Source: an uncultured Candidatus Saccharibacteria bacterium (GTDB taxonomy: Bacteria > Patescibacteriota > Saccharimonadia > Saccharimonadales > CAIOMD01). From it: a stretch of 36,168 bases of DNA. The stretch spans positions 1 through 36,168 of the forward strand of contig CAIOMD010000005.1 in the NCBI GenBank assembly GCA_903859365.1, read 5' to 3'. The notes beneath the pieces were generated by a model. It saw only the letters and a list, made by a program, of their open reading frames with translations. It was not told where the DNA came from and made no database searches. Position 1 is the stretch's first letter. Every line of letters begins with the position of its first letter. This document shows positions 1 through 8,167 of this stretch, in pieces. Both the position numbers and the translations under genes were made by a program.

Positions 1-1
1 A

Positions 2-151
2 CGAAGAGGTAAGAAAGAAAAAGCTATTATTGATTTAGATAAACTCGAAGACTTATTGGCAGCTTCCGATCCTGCTTATCTCAAACTCATAAAAGAAGCT
101 CGGGAAAGCAAGGATTACTTTAGTCATGATGAGGTTTTTGGAGACATATAA
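2..151 (+). CDS. C-terminal end of a Phd/YefM-like antitoxin (5' truncated by window edge)
   Basis: Open frame from base 2 to TAA 149-151: RRGKKEKAIIDLDKLEDLLAASDPAYLKLIKEARESKDYFSHDEVFGDI*. The 'DP.YLK.IKEAR...(F)SHDEVFGDI' tail resembles Phd/YefM/RelB-type antitoxins. Not in the supplied ORF track because it is short and truncated. Confidence 0.45.
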   Translation, partial: RRGKKEKAIIDLDKLEDLLAASDPAYLKLIKEARESKDYFSHDEVFGDI

Positions 152-636
152 TGGCTTCTATGCAGTGGCACGCAACTAGCAACAGTACTCTACCCAGCCT
201 GACCATAAGGCAAGTTTACTGTTGGATATTTGATGCCAAAAACAGAATAGTGGTAGTTTCAAAAGATGGAACTAATTGGCAACTACCTGGCGGAAAGCCA
301 GAACAAGGTGAATCATTAGAAACGGCGCTCATTCGCGAAGTATACGAAGAAACGGGAGTTCCTTTAGGCAAAATAGAGTTTAATCCGAAGTTGTTTGGAT
401 ACTACATTGTGACTAACGATCCAAGTTACAATGATGAAAAATATATCCAGCTTAGATATCACATTCGAATAAATAAGGTGCTAAAAAAACTTGCCCCTGG
501 GCGTAGTAATGACTTTGAAGAAATTAAACAGGTTAAAAGTGTGAGTGTTGATGAGCTTACAAAAATCATACCCTGGATAAATAATTCGGGCGAATTTCAA
601 GAATTAGTAAGAATGGGTATTTTATATGAGTCTTAA
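151..636 (+). CDS. NUDIX hydrolase
   Basis: Complete NUDIX box GGKPEQGESLETALIREVYEETGV (Gx5Ex7REUxEExGU). Confidence 0.9.
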   Translation: MASMQWHATSNSTLPSLTIRQVYCWIFDAKNRIVVVSKDGTNWQLPGGKPEQGESLETALIREVYEETGVPLGKIEFNPKLFGYYIVTNDPSYNDEKYIQLRYHIRINKVLKKLAPGRSNDFEEIKQVKSVSVDELTKIIPWINNSGEFQELVRMGILYES

Positions 637-678
637 AACTATATCTATGTCTATGTAAACTCTCAACGAGGCCACCAG

Positions 679-1344
679 TTAAGCATTACGCTTGTTGATG
701 GGTGGGTCTAGGTTTATGCTGTCAAATTTAGCGATGTTAAGATGCATCGCCACCCCCTTCAACCACTCATCAAGATTGACCATGTTGAAGAAAAAAATTA
801 CGTTATCCACCTTCATCAGATACATGCGATCAAAGACGTTATCAAAATCCTTTTCAAGCGGTTTGGACAGTCTTTTAAGAAATCGGACATAGCTCGCTTC
901 GGGATCTGCAAATACCTTAAGCGAGTTGGTCTCGTCGGGATCAAGCCAGTACTTGGCGGAGGCGTAAGTACCCTCGGCTTCGTTAGCAATTCCGAATATT
1001 GTCCTTTTTACCTGATTGGTGTCGCCAACATAGTATGCCTTTGCAAACTCCACCACGTAAGGTACTAGGAAAGATTGGATTTTACTGGCATTCTCTCTTC
1101 CAAATTGATCATCGGCATTCCTATTCGTCAGGTGCAAATAAAGTGCAAGAAATTCTGAGTATACTCCTATCATCATTCTACTTGCCTTCTCTTTATCTTT
1201 CTTAAAAAGAGGTTTCAAGTCATCTGATATGTTGTCAACTCCTTGCATGGCAAAAACGTGCAACATTCGTGCATAACCCTCCTCTGGGCTCTGTCGATAG
1301 GTCTCTACGAGTTCTGTCCAAAGTTTTTCTGTGATGATAGACAT
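679..1344 (-). CDS. hypothetical protein (221 aa)
   Basis: Long ORF with ATG start; no recognised motif; overlapping + strand ORFs are shorter and look like shadows. Confidence 0.7.
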   Translation of the reverse strand: MSIITEKLWTELVETYRQSPEEGYARMLHVFAMQGVDNISDDLKPLFKKDKEKASRMMIGVYSEFLALYLHLTNRNADDQFGRENASKIQSFLVPYVVEFAKAYYVGDTNQVKRTIFGIANEAEGTYASAKYWLDPDETNSLKVFADPEASYVRFLKRLSKPLEKDFDNVFDRMYLMKVDNVIFFFNMVNLDEWLKGVAMHLNIAKFDSINLDPPINKRNA

Positions 1345-1440
1345 GCTATTCCCTTACTCCAGGTTCAAAAGTTTATACAAAATAATACCCAGCCATAGCC
1401 GCAACTTACCAGCAGGTTAGAACCGAGCCCCAACGGATAC

Positions 1441-1459
1441 AAAAAGCCGCATTAGCGGC
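1441..1459 (-). terminator. Rho-independent terminator downstream of tRNA-Gln
   Basis: Minus strand reads GCCGC-TAAT-GCGGC-TTTTT. Confidence 0.75.
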
Positions 1460-1472
1460 CGTTCGTACTAAC

Positions 1473-1547
1473 TGGCTGGGGATGAGGGATTCGAACCCCC
1501 GAATGCCAGTACCAAAAACTGGTGCCTTACCGCTTGGCCAATCCCCA
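1473..1547 (-). tRNA. tRNA-Gln (anticodon UUG), 3' CCA encoded
   Basis: Minus strand TGGGGATTGGCCAAGCGGTAAGGCACCAGTTTTTGGTACTGGCATTCGGGGGTTCGAATCCCTCATCCCCAGCCA; cloverleaf folds; loop TTTTGGT. Confidence 0.95.
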
Positions 1548-1562
1548 TTAATCAGCCTTGGA

Positions 1563-1591
1563 ATTATACCTGTTATCTGTTAAATATCCAA
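1563..1591 (-). promoter_or_regulatory. sigma70-like promoter for tRNA-Gln
   Basis: Minus strand TTGGAT-17 nt-TATAAT, 16 nt upstream of the tRNA 5' end. Confidence 0.65.
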
Positions 1592-1656
1592 TACCACAAA
1601 TCGTAGAATTACAATATTTATATTCTACTATTTTTGTATTACATTAGTAGTAACAA

Positions 1657-2220
1657 ATGAGTATACGTAGCTATCAAAGAAATGTAGACCGAAAAGTTAC
1701 AGGACCACAGCTACCAGTATGCTTTCCTGCTGCCATTGAACAAGTATCCCCCCATAATTCATATCGACCCAACGTCTACCGAAATTACAGAGAATTTGTA
1801 AATTATTTGGATAGCCTAACTCTTGAAGAACTAAAGAAAAAAGAGGTACTGGAAGAGTACGAAACAGTAATAGAGGATTTAGTAAGACCCCTCGGTGGTC
1901 TTGCTCTAGAGGACCTCGTCATGAAAAGAATTACTACACCGCTCGGACTATTCAGAGCGTTCAATAGTCTTGTGGCTGAAGATTATCGGATAATTGTCGA
2001 TATCAAATACGGCAATACCAATCAAGCGAGAAGTGTTCACAGTGTCGGAGTCATCCCAGTTCAGGATGATCTTGTCACCCTCGTGAGCACACACATTCCG
2101 AAACGCCTACAAGGAATAATCCCACTTTCAAAATTAGCGAATCATCTGGCAATTTCGACTGAGAGTCCAACGAAAGGTCACCCACTCGGAACTGCTAATC
2201 TTATTGGCATTCCCAACTAA
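1657..2220 (+). CDS. hypothetical protein (187 aa)
   Basis: ATG ORF between tRNA and helicase; no recognised motif. Confidence 0.7.
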   Translation: MSIRSYQRNVDRKVTGPQLPVCFPAAIEQVSPHNSYRPNVYRNYREFVNYLDSLTLEELKKKEVLEEYETVIEDLVRPLGGLALEDLVMKRITTPLGLFRAFNSLVAEDYRIIVDIKYGNTNQARSVHSVGVIPVQDDLVTLVSTHIPKRLQGIIPLSKLANHLAISTESPTKGHPLGTANLIGIPN

Positions 2221-2247
2221 GACCCATCACTGTTATAGTAAAGACTA

Positions 2248-5200
2248 ATGGATTTCGAAACTAATTACAGAAAGCTTTCTCCTGAACAGAAAAGGGCAGT
2301 CGATACGATAGATGGACCCGTATTGGTTATTGCAGGACCCGGTACCGGAAAGACACAACTACTAGCGCTTCGAGCGGCAAATATTCTTAAGAAAACTGAT
2401 ACTGCACCACAAAATATACTTTGCCTAACCTATACGGAAGTTGGGGCACGCAATATGCGATCACGACTTGCTCAATTTATTGATAAAGCAGCATACGATA
2501 TCCAAATCAGTACCTATCATGGTTTTGGAAGTGAAATTATTCGAAACTATTCAGAATACTTCACCGAATTTGATGATGAGCAACCGGTAGACAAAATTGG
2601 TCAAAATGTCATCATGCATGAAATATATAAAGAACTTCCAGCGACAAATATTTTATGGAAATCACGAGTGTACCTAAAAGATGCCCTGAGTTTTATTAGC
2701 GAGTCAAAAAGGGCAAGACTGCTACCAGATGATCTACGAAAAATTGCCAACGATAACGACGCCTTTATTCAAAATACAAAAGAAAAAGTAGCAGAAATTT
2801 TATCGAGTGTTCAAAAGATGACCCCATCAGTAATCCCAAATTTTTCTCTGCTCGACGATTATCTTACCAAGATTTCCACTAACTCTACCACCTACAAATC
2901 AATAGCCCCAATAAGTCATTTGGCTACCGTTGATTTAAATGATGCAATTCCTCAAGCACTCGAAACCGGCAAGACCCCAGCGCTCACTGCCTGGAAAAAT
3001 AAATGGCTAACCAAAGACAGTGAAGACAAGTGGATCTTTGCTGGTAAAAGAGAGAATCGGAAAATAAGGGCAGGGGCTGATATCTACGACATGTATTTAA
3101 CGAAGCTTTCTGAAAAAAAACTATTTGATTTTGATGACATGATTTTAAGGGCAATTCGCGCAATTAAAGAACATGACGAATTACGGTTTACCCTTCAAGA
3201 AAAATATCAATACATCATGCTCGATGAGTTTCAAGATACAAACCTTTCACAACTCGAACTAATAGAACTATTGACTAATAATCCAGTTAATGAAGGTCGG
3301 CCAGATATTCTTGCTGTAGGAGATGACGATCAGGCAATCTATAGTTTTCAGGGCGCAAATCTTGGCAACATGCTTTCATTTCACGCCATGTATCGAGACG
3401 TGACAACCATTACCCTAAAAGATAACTGGCGCTCGCACGAAGATATTTTAAGCATTTCGGAGAATATTTCCTCACAAATTGAAGAGAGATTACATAAGGG
3501 TCTCGGCTTCTCAGACAAAAAGCTTCAAGCAATGAATAAAAATATTCCTAAAAAATCGAGAGTCGAACGACATAATTTTAAGAGTGACATTGCTCAATTC
3601 TCCTGGGTCGCACAGCAGATAAAAAATGAGATAAAGGGCGGACTTAAACCCAGTGAAATTGCTATCATTGCTCCAAAACATAAATACCTAGAACCGCTTG
3701 TTCCATATCTCAAATCGTTAAACATTCCGGTACGGTATGATAAGCGTGAAAATGTATTTGACGATAGTCACATTCAGTCACTCATCACAATGGTGCAGTT
3801 AGTAATTGCACTTAGAGATAATAAGACCGCGGAAGCAAATTCACTGTGGCCTGCAGTGCTAAGTGCACAAGAATGGAAGATACCTACAAGTAGGATTTGG
3901 AAATTATCTTGGGCGGCAAATAAAAATTATTTCGAGAATGGCGAGAACAACTGGCAAGCTCTTATGCTGGATGATGAGCAATTTAAATTAATAGCACTGT
4001 TTTTTGCTCAGCTAGCGAGCGCATCTCGCACTCTAACACTCGAATTAATACTAGATTATTTAACTGGAGTCACCCCACTAGTACTTAATGAAATAGAAAC
4101 ACCTGAATATACATCTCCTTATTTTGAATACTATTTTGGTAAAGAAAGTAGGGAGGAGAATCCGGTAGGATTCATGCAGCTACTTTCAAATTTAACGGTA
4201 CTACGTCAACATCTTAGAAGTTACAAGAAAACAGAAGCTTCACCTTTAACGATTGATGACTTTATCGAATTTGTTAAAGCATATGCTGATGCAGAAGAAA
4301 AACTACTAAATACCAATCCATATCATTCGAGCGACGATGCAGTGCAGCTATTAACTGCATACGGCGCGAAAGGATTAGAATTTGGCGCTGTATTCACTCT
4401 AGCAACCGTTGATGAAGTGTGGGGAATGAAAGCTCGCTCAAACAGTAATAAAATATCATTACCTATTAATTTAAAAATAATACGTCAAGCGGGGCTTTCC
4501 AAAGACGAAAGAAAGCGGCTATTTTTTGTGGCACTCACTAGGGCGAAACACATGCTCATTATGACTAGTTATGACCAAGATTTTTCAGGTAAAGTAACAA
4601 CACCCCTAGAGTTTCTCGCAGAATCTCAACTCGATGATTCGCAATCAAGTCCTTATTTACCAAGTAGCCAAAAACAAGTAATGCAATCCGATTCTGAAGC
4701 ACTTACTATTGATCAAATTGAAACCTATTGGCATGCGAAACATCTAAAAGCTCTGAGCGACGAAACATTAAATGAGCTCATAAAACCACAACTTGAAACG
4801 TTTCAATTGAGTGCAACGCATCTTAATTCATTTACCGATCTAGAGTATGGAGGACCAGAATCTTTCTATTTAAATACAATACTTCGCTTCCCGAAATCAC
4901 CTAGTGTCAGTGGGCAATACGGAAGCGCAATGCATGAAACACTAGAATCGCTCCATAATATATTGCGAAAAGAAGGTGAAATTCCTGATCTTGATAGAAC
5001 AATTGAAATTTTTGAGAAAAAATTAAAATCGCAAAGATTACTCCCGGGTGATTTTAGTCAACAATTTTCACGCGGCAAAAGAGCACTTGAACATTTCTTA
5101 CCTTGGTGGTGGCATAACTTCAATCCATCGAATGAAGCCGAAATCAATCTAAAGAACGAGGGATCATTTGTCGGAGAAGCTCACCTAAGCGGTAAGCTTG

Positions 5201-5598
5201 ATCAATTAGTAATCAATCACGACGACCACGAAATAGGGGTGGTAGATTACAAAACTGGTACCCCAATTGAAAGATGGGATACATCTTTGAAGGTTCATAA
5301 ATACAAACAACAACTACTTTTTTATAAACTACTTCTAGAATCCTCTCACTCATATGAAAAATTTACTGTCACCAGTGGTAGATTGGTGTTTGTAGAACCT
5401 GATGATGATGATCAAATGCATGAGCTTACGCTGCAGTATGATGATAAAGATATTATTCGTACAAAAAATCTCATCCAAGCAGTATGGAATTGCATCATGA
5501 AACTCGATATACCATCAACCGAACATTTCGAGAAAGATGCTAAGGGAACTGTAGCATTTGAAAATTGGCTCATAGAGAACTACTTACCGAAAGAGTAG
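2248..5598 (+). CDS. UvrD/PcrA-type SF1 helicase fused to C-terminal PD-(D/E)XK (RecB-like) nuclease
   Basis: Walker A AGPGTGKT; MLDEFQDTN; VGDDDQAIYSFQGAN; LTAYGAKGLEFGAVF; FVALTRAKHML; C-terminal HE..GKLDQL...VVDYKTG...YKQQLLFYKLLL nuclease signature. Confidence 0.92.
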   Translation: MDFETNYRKLSPEQKRAVDTIDGPVLVIAGPGTGKTQLLALRAANILKKTDTAPQNILCLTYTEVGARNMRSRLAQFIDKAAYDIQISTYHGFGSEIIRNYSEYFTEFDDEQPVDKIGQNVIMHEIYKELPATNILWKSRVYLKDALSFISESKRARLLPDDLRKIANDNDAFIQNTKEKVAEILSSVQKMTPSVIPNFSLLDDYLTKISTNSTTYKSIAPISHLATVDLNDAIPQALETGKTPALTAWKNKWLTKDSEDKWIFAGKRENRKIRAGADIYDMYLTKLSEKKLFDFDDMILRAIRAIKEHDELRFTLQEKYQYIMLDEFQDTNLSQLELIELLTNNPVNEGRPDILAVGDDDQAIYSFQGANLGNMLSFHAMYRDVTTITLKDNWRSHEDILSISENISSQIEERLHKGLGFSDKKLQAMNKNIPKKSRVERHNFKSDIAQFSWVAQQIKNEIKGGLKPSEIAIIAPKHKYLEPLVPYLKSLNIPVRYDKRENVFDDSHIQSLITMVQLVIALRDNKTAEANSLWPAVLSAQEWKIPTSRIWKLSWAANKNYFENGENNWQALMLDDEQFKLIALFFAQLASASRTLTLELILDYLTGVTPLVLNEIETPEYTSPYFEYYFGKESREENPVGFMQLLSNLTVLRQHLRSYKKTEASPLTIDDFIEFVKAYADAEEKLLNTNPYHSSDDAVQLLTAYGAKGLEFGAVFTLATVDEVWGMKARSNSNKISLPINLKIIRQAGLSKDERKRLFFVALTRAKHMLIMTSYDQDFSGKVTTPLEFLAESQLDDSQSSPYLPSSQKQVMQSDSEALTIDQIETYWHAKHLKALSDETLNELIKPQLETFQLSATHLNSFTDLEYGGPESFYLNTILRFPKSPSVSGQYGSAMHETLESLHNILRKEGEIPDLDRTIEIFEKKLKSQRLLPGDFSQQFSRGKRALEHFLPWWWHNFNPSNEAEINLKNEGSFVGEAHLSGKLDQLVINHDDHEIGVVDYKTGTPIERWDTSLKVHKYKQQLLFYKLLLESSHSYEKFTVTSGRLVFVEPDDDDQMHELTLQYDDKDIIRTKNLIQAVWNCIMKLDIPSTEHFEKDAKGTVAFENWLIENYLPKE

Positions 5599-5601
5599 AC
5601 A

Positions 5602-5630
5602 TTGCTTTTTTATAATACTTATGGTATTAT
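5602..5630 (+). promoter_or_regulatory. promoter of small membrane protein cassette 1
   Basis: TTGCTT-17-TATTAT followed by ATATTTGTAGTG. Confidence 0.65.
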
Positions 5631-5669
5631 ATATTTGTAGTGTACCCGTTCGAGTGAAAGGAACTCCTC

Positions 5670-6008
5670 TTGTTATCCGCTACAATTTACAATCCATCGT
5701 TTCAAGTTTTCTCGCTTTATGAAAGCTGTGCTATCCTGCTGACGTCTATGCTTAGCTTAGTCCTGGTGATCAAGAGACACTACATTGCTTCTGTATTTAT
5801 TGCGTTCTTTGGGATGCTTTACTTCATGATCGAAATGGTAATAGGTATTGTGACATTTGTTGTTCATAGAAACCTTACCCTCCTGACTACTCCAAGCAAT
5901 GCTTACGCAATCAACATGTCACTTTCATTGCTCCTTTTGATATCTACCGGAATCATTTACATCAAACACTTTCTGCAACTGCATTTAGATGACATTGATC
6001 GAACATGA
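5670..6008 (+). CDS. small integral membrane protein (112 aa), TTG start
   Basis: Multiple hydrophobic segments; AAAGGA upstream of TTG. Confidence 0.6.
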   Translation: MLSATIYNPSFQVFSLYESCAILLTSMLSLVLVIKRHYIASVFIAFFGMLYFMIEMVIGIVTFVVHRNLTLLTTPSNAYAINMSLSLLLLISTGIIYIKHFLQLHLDDIDRT

Positions 6009-6042
6009 ATCCCAAGGTTATCAAAACTTGACACATGGCCAA

Positions 6043-6087
6043 AGCCCGCGTGGCACTTGAGATTTCATACTCGAGTGCCCGCGGGCT
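6043..6087 (+). ncRNA. long 3'UTR hairpin with bulged U
   Basis: AGCCCGCG-(T)-GGCACTTGAG / loop ATTTCATA / CTCGAGTGCC-CGCGGGCT: 18 pairs, one G.U, one bulge. Confidence 0.6.
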
Positions 6088-6092
6088 CATCA

Positions 6093-6114
6093 CCTCCTAA
6101 TAGGAGGCTTTTTT
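6093..6114 (+). terminator. Rho-independent terminator
   Basis: CCTCC-TAATA-GGAGG-CTTTTTT. Confidence 0.8.
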
Positions 6115-6127
6115 ATATATAAAATAC

Positions 6128-6156
6128 TTGCATTTTTAGCATAAACGTGTTATTAT
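6128..6156 (+). promoter_or_regulatory. promoter of small membrane protein cassette 2
   Basis: TTGCAT-17-TATTAT followed by ATTTTTGTAGTA. Confidence 0.7.
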
Positions 6157-6195
6157 ATTTTTGTAGTATTCTTCTAGGCCTTTAAGGAGGCAATC

Positions 6196-6585
6196 ATGTC
6201 AGTAGCTACACTTCACAACTCGGCATCCGCGACAGGGTTCATGAACACTTGGGTGATCGTAAGCTTGCTTTTTGCAGTAAGCGTCTCATTCCTCGCGTTC
6301 ATCTGGCAGCGCCGTGTTATTCAGGCGCTCGTTTCGGCTTCGATTTTCATGTTCCTCGTGAACGTAGCAATTGGCGGTGTCGCCAACTGGGACGTCGCAA
6401 AGCACGGAAATCATGGCTGGAGCTCGCTGCCTGGATGGGTATTTAATGCCCCAATCCTCGCGGGATTATTCCTTCTGAGTTCAGCAACTACCTTTGCTCT
6501 TTTGGAGCACTGGGGATTGCAAATCTGGCGTCGTCACGACAACCTGGACAAACTCAAGAAGGATGATCTTAAGAAGATCAGCTGA
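6196..6585 (+). CDS. small integral membrane protein (129 aa)
   Basis: AAGGAGG SD before ATG; about three hydrophobic segments, basic C-terminus; GC visibly higher than neighbours. Confidence 0.75.
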   Translation: MSVATLHNSASATGFMNTWVIVSLLFAVSVSFLAFIWQRRVIQALVSASIFMFLVNVAIGGVANWDVAKHGNHGWSSLPGWVFNAPILAGLFLLSSATTFALLEHWGLQIWRRHDNLDKLKKDDLKKIS

Positions 6586-6592
6586 GTTGACT

Positions 6593-6650
6593 CCCTCGTG
6601 GCTTAGTGTTGGGCGGATCGCAAGGTCTGCCCAACACAAAAGCCCGAGGG
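6593..6650 (+). ncRNA. long 3'UTR hairpin with bulged U
   Basis: CCCTCG-(T)-GGCTT-AG-TGTTGGGC / GGATCGCAAGGTCT / GCCCAACA-CAA-AAGCC-CGAGGG. Confidence 0.6.
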
Positions 6651-6665
6651 ATTTTCAATTGAATT

Positions 6666-6695
6666 AAAAAAGCCCTCCGAATGAGGGCTTTTCTT
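6666..6695. terminator. bidirectional Rho-independent terminator
   Basis: AAAAAA-GCCCTC-CGAAT-GAGGGC-TTTTCTTT between convergent genes. Confidence 0.85.
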
Positions 6696-6710
6696 TAAAG
6701 CTTTAACTTC

Positions 6711-7427
6711 TTATTTTCGAGAAGTCTTCTTTTTTGCAGGAGCTGCTTTTTTCTTTGCAGGAGCTGCTTTTACTGCAGGAGCTTTCGCTGTTGCTGAAGC
6801 CATGCGAGTGAGTGGACTCGTTGAAGGATCAAGAACATATACGTACACTAATGCACCTACACCAAAACCAAGTACTGGGCCGAGGAAATAGTTCCAGTCA
6901 AAAGATCGGACTCCAAGTGCTACAGCTGGGTTGATAAGCCCATTTGAACCTAAGCCTGCTACAAGTATACCTAGGAATAACGCAGCACCAATAGTAAGTG
7001 ATGCCTTCATTCCACCAGCTTTTTGTACTACAACAGCTACGAATCCAAGGCTAAATACTAGCGCACCAATGAATTCTGCGAGGAATACTTGCATGTGGAA
7101 TGGAGTAGTCGTATTTGTAAGATTATGACCTACAAAATATTCATACAGTCTCATTGCACCATATGCTGCAACAGCTTGCGCTGCTAGATAACCGATTGCT
7201 CGGAATACTGTTAATTTACGAATCGCAAACAAACCAAGCGTTACAGCTGGATTAAAATTTGCACCTGATAATTTACCGAAAGCACCGGTAAATGTTGCAA
7301 CAGCAACACCTGCACCAATTGCAGTAAAGAACGGCAATTGATACCTTGATACATTTAGCACTACTAAGACAAGTACAAATGTACCAACTGCCTCAGCCAA
7401 CAGCGCTGCTACTTGACGCTGATTCAT
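6711..7427 (-). CDS. MIP-family aquaporin/glycerol facilitator with K/A/P-rich C-terminal tail
   Basis: Two NPA boxes (GANFNPAVTLG, GLINPAVALG). Start placed at MNQRQVAALL because AAGGAGGG SD lies just upstream; the track start at 7481 is upstream of the SD. Confidence 0.9.
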   Translation of the reverse strand: MNQRQVAALLAEAVGTFVLVLVVLNVSRYQLPFFTAIGAGVAVATFTGAFGKLSGANFNPAVTLGLFAIRKLTVFRAIGYLAAQAVAAYGAMRLYEYFVGHNLTNTTTPFHMQVFLAEFIGALVFSLGFVAVVVQKAGGMKASLTIGAALFLGILVAGLGSNGLINPAVALGVRSFDWNYFLGPVLGFGVGALVYVYVLDPSTSPLTRMASATAKAPAVKAAPAKKKAAPAKKKTSRK

Positions 7428-7640
7428 ATTAGGAACCCTCCTTAAGTTAATCTTATGTTTTAACGATAAGAGTAAACACATAAAAAATCAATAGCATATT
7501 TTAACAAACAGATATAAATGGTGGGTAATATCATTAAAAAAATAGTCACAGGAAAACTAAATAATGCTGGCATATTATACATGTAGTGTTATACTAGTAA
7601 ATGTAAACGCTATATGTGGAATAAAGTATGGAAGGAACGT

Positions 7641-8162
7641 ATGAGTACAAGTTTCGAAAACTACAACATTAAAACTACGGATCCAATCGAAAAAAATAGT
7701 TTACCTCCAATTTTACTTTTGGTCACAAGCCCAGATGAAATTTTTCAAGAAATGGAATTCAAAAACTCAGACAATTTCGTAAATGGTGCGGAAATTTTCA
7801 TAAAGGTACTCGAAAAAAGTGGCATGTTATCTGACGAACAAGATAGAAATGAAATACGGCACTATATTCACACTTCACAAGAAGAGTACAATTCTTTATT
7901 CATGAAAAAGATTCAAGGACAAGGACAAAAAACCGATATAGATAAAATTATGCACCTTTACGATCTTACTGATGATGCAGTTGCAGAAGACACATTGCTT
8001 AGTTATGGTGAGCAATTCAGAAAAGCTGCTAATACTTCCGCGAAACAAGAACAAGCGCTCTCTTTCGAAAGACTTATTCGCTATATGTTTCTGAAGGAAA
8101 ACGGTAATCTGTCCGATTTAGAAGATTTAACTTTGAAAAACCATAGCGACGAACTACTATAA
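7641..8162 (+). CDS. hypothetical protein, start moved to ATGAGTACAAG
   Basis: GGAAGGAA upstream of 7641; no recognised domain; stop lies 5 nt before the next gene. Confidence 0.7.
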   Translation: MSTSFENYNIKTTDPIEKNSLPPILLLVTSPDEIFQEMEFKNSDNFVNGAEIFIKVLEKSGMLSDEQDRNEIRHYIHTSQEEYNSLFMKKIQGQGQKTDIDKIMHLYDLTDDAVAEDTLLSYGEQFRKAANTSAKQEQALSFERLIRYMFLKENGNLSDLEDLTLKNHSDELL

Positions 8163-8167
8163 AACTA

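Noticed and set aside
692-1205. Plus-strand ORFs 692-892, 742-1068 and 999-1205.
   Set aside because: Overlapping shadow frames of the longer minus-strand 679-1344 ORF.
6028-6033. TTGACA as a consensus -35 box.
   Set aside because: No plausible -10 16-18 nt downstream; that segment is inside the hairpin stem.
6089-6100. ATCACCTCCTAA resembles the 16S rRNA 3' anti-Shine-Dalgarno tail, immediately after a hairpin.
   Set aside because: It forms the 5' arm of a CCTCC/GGAGG terminator; no h45-like or other 16S sequence precedes it, so coincidence is more likely.
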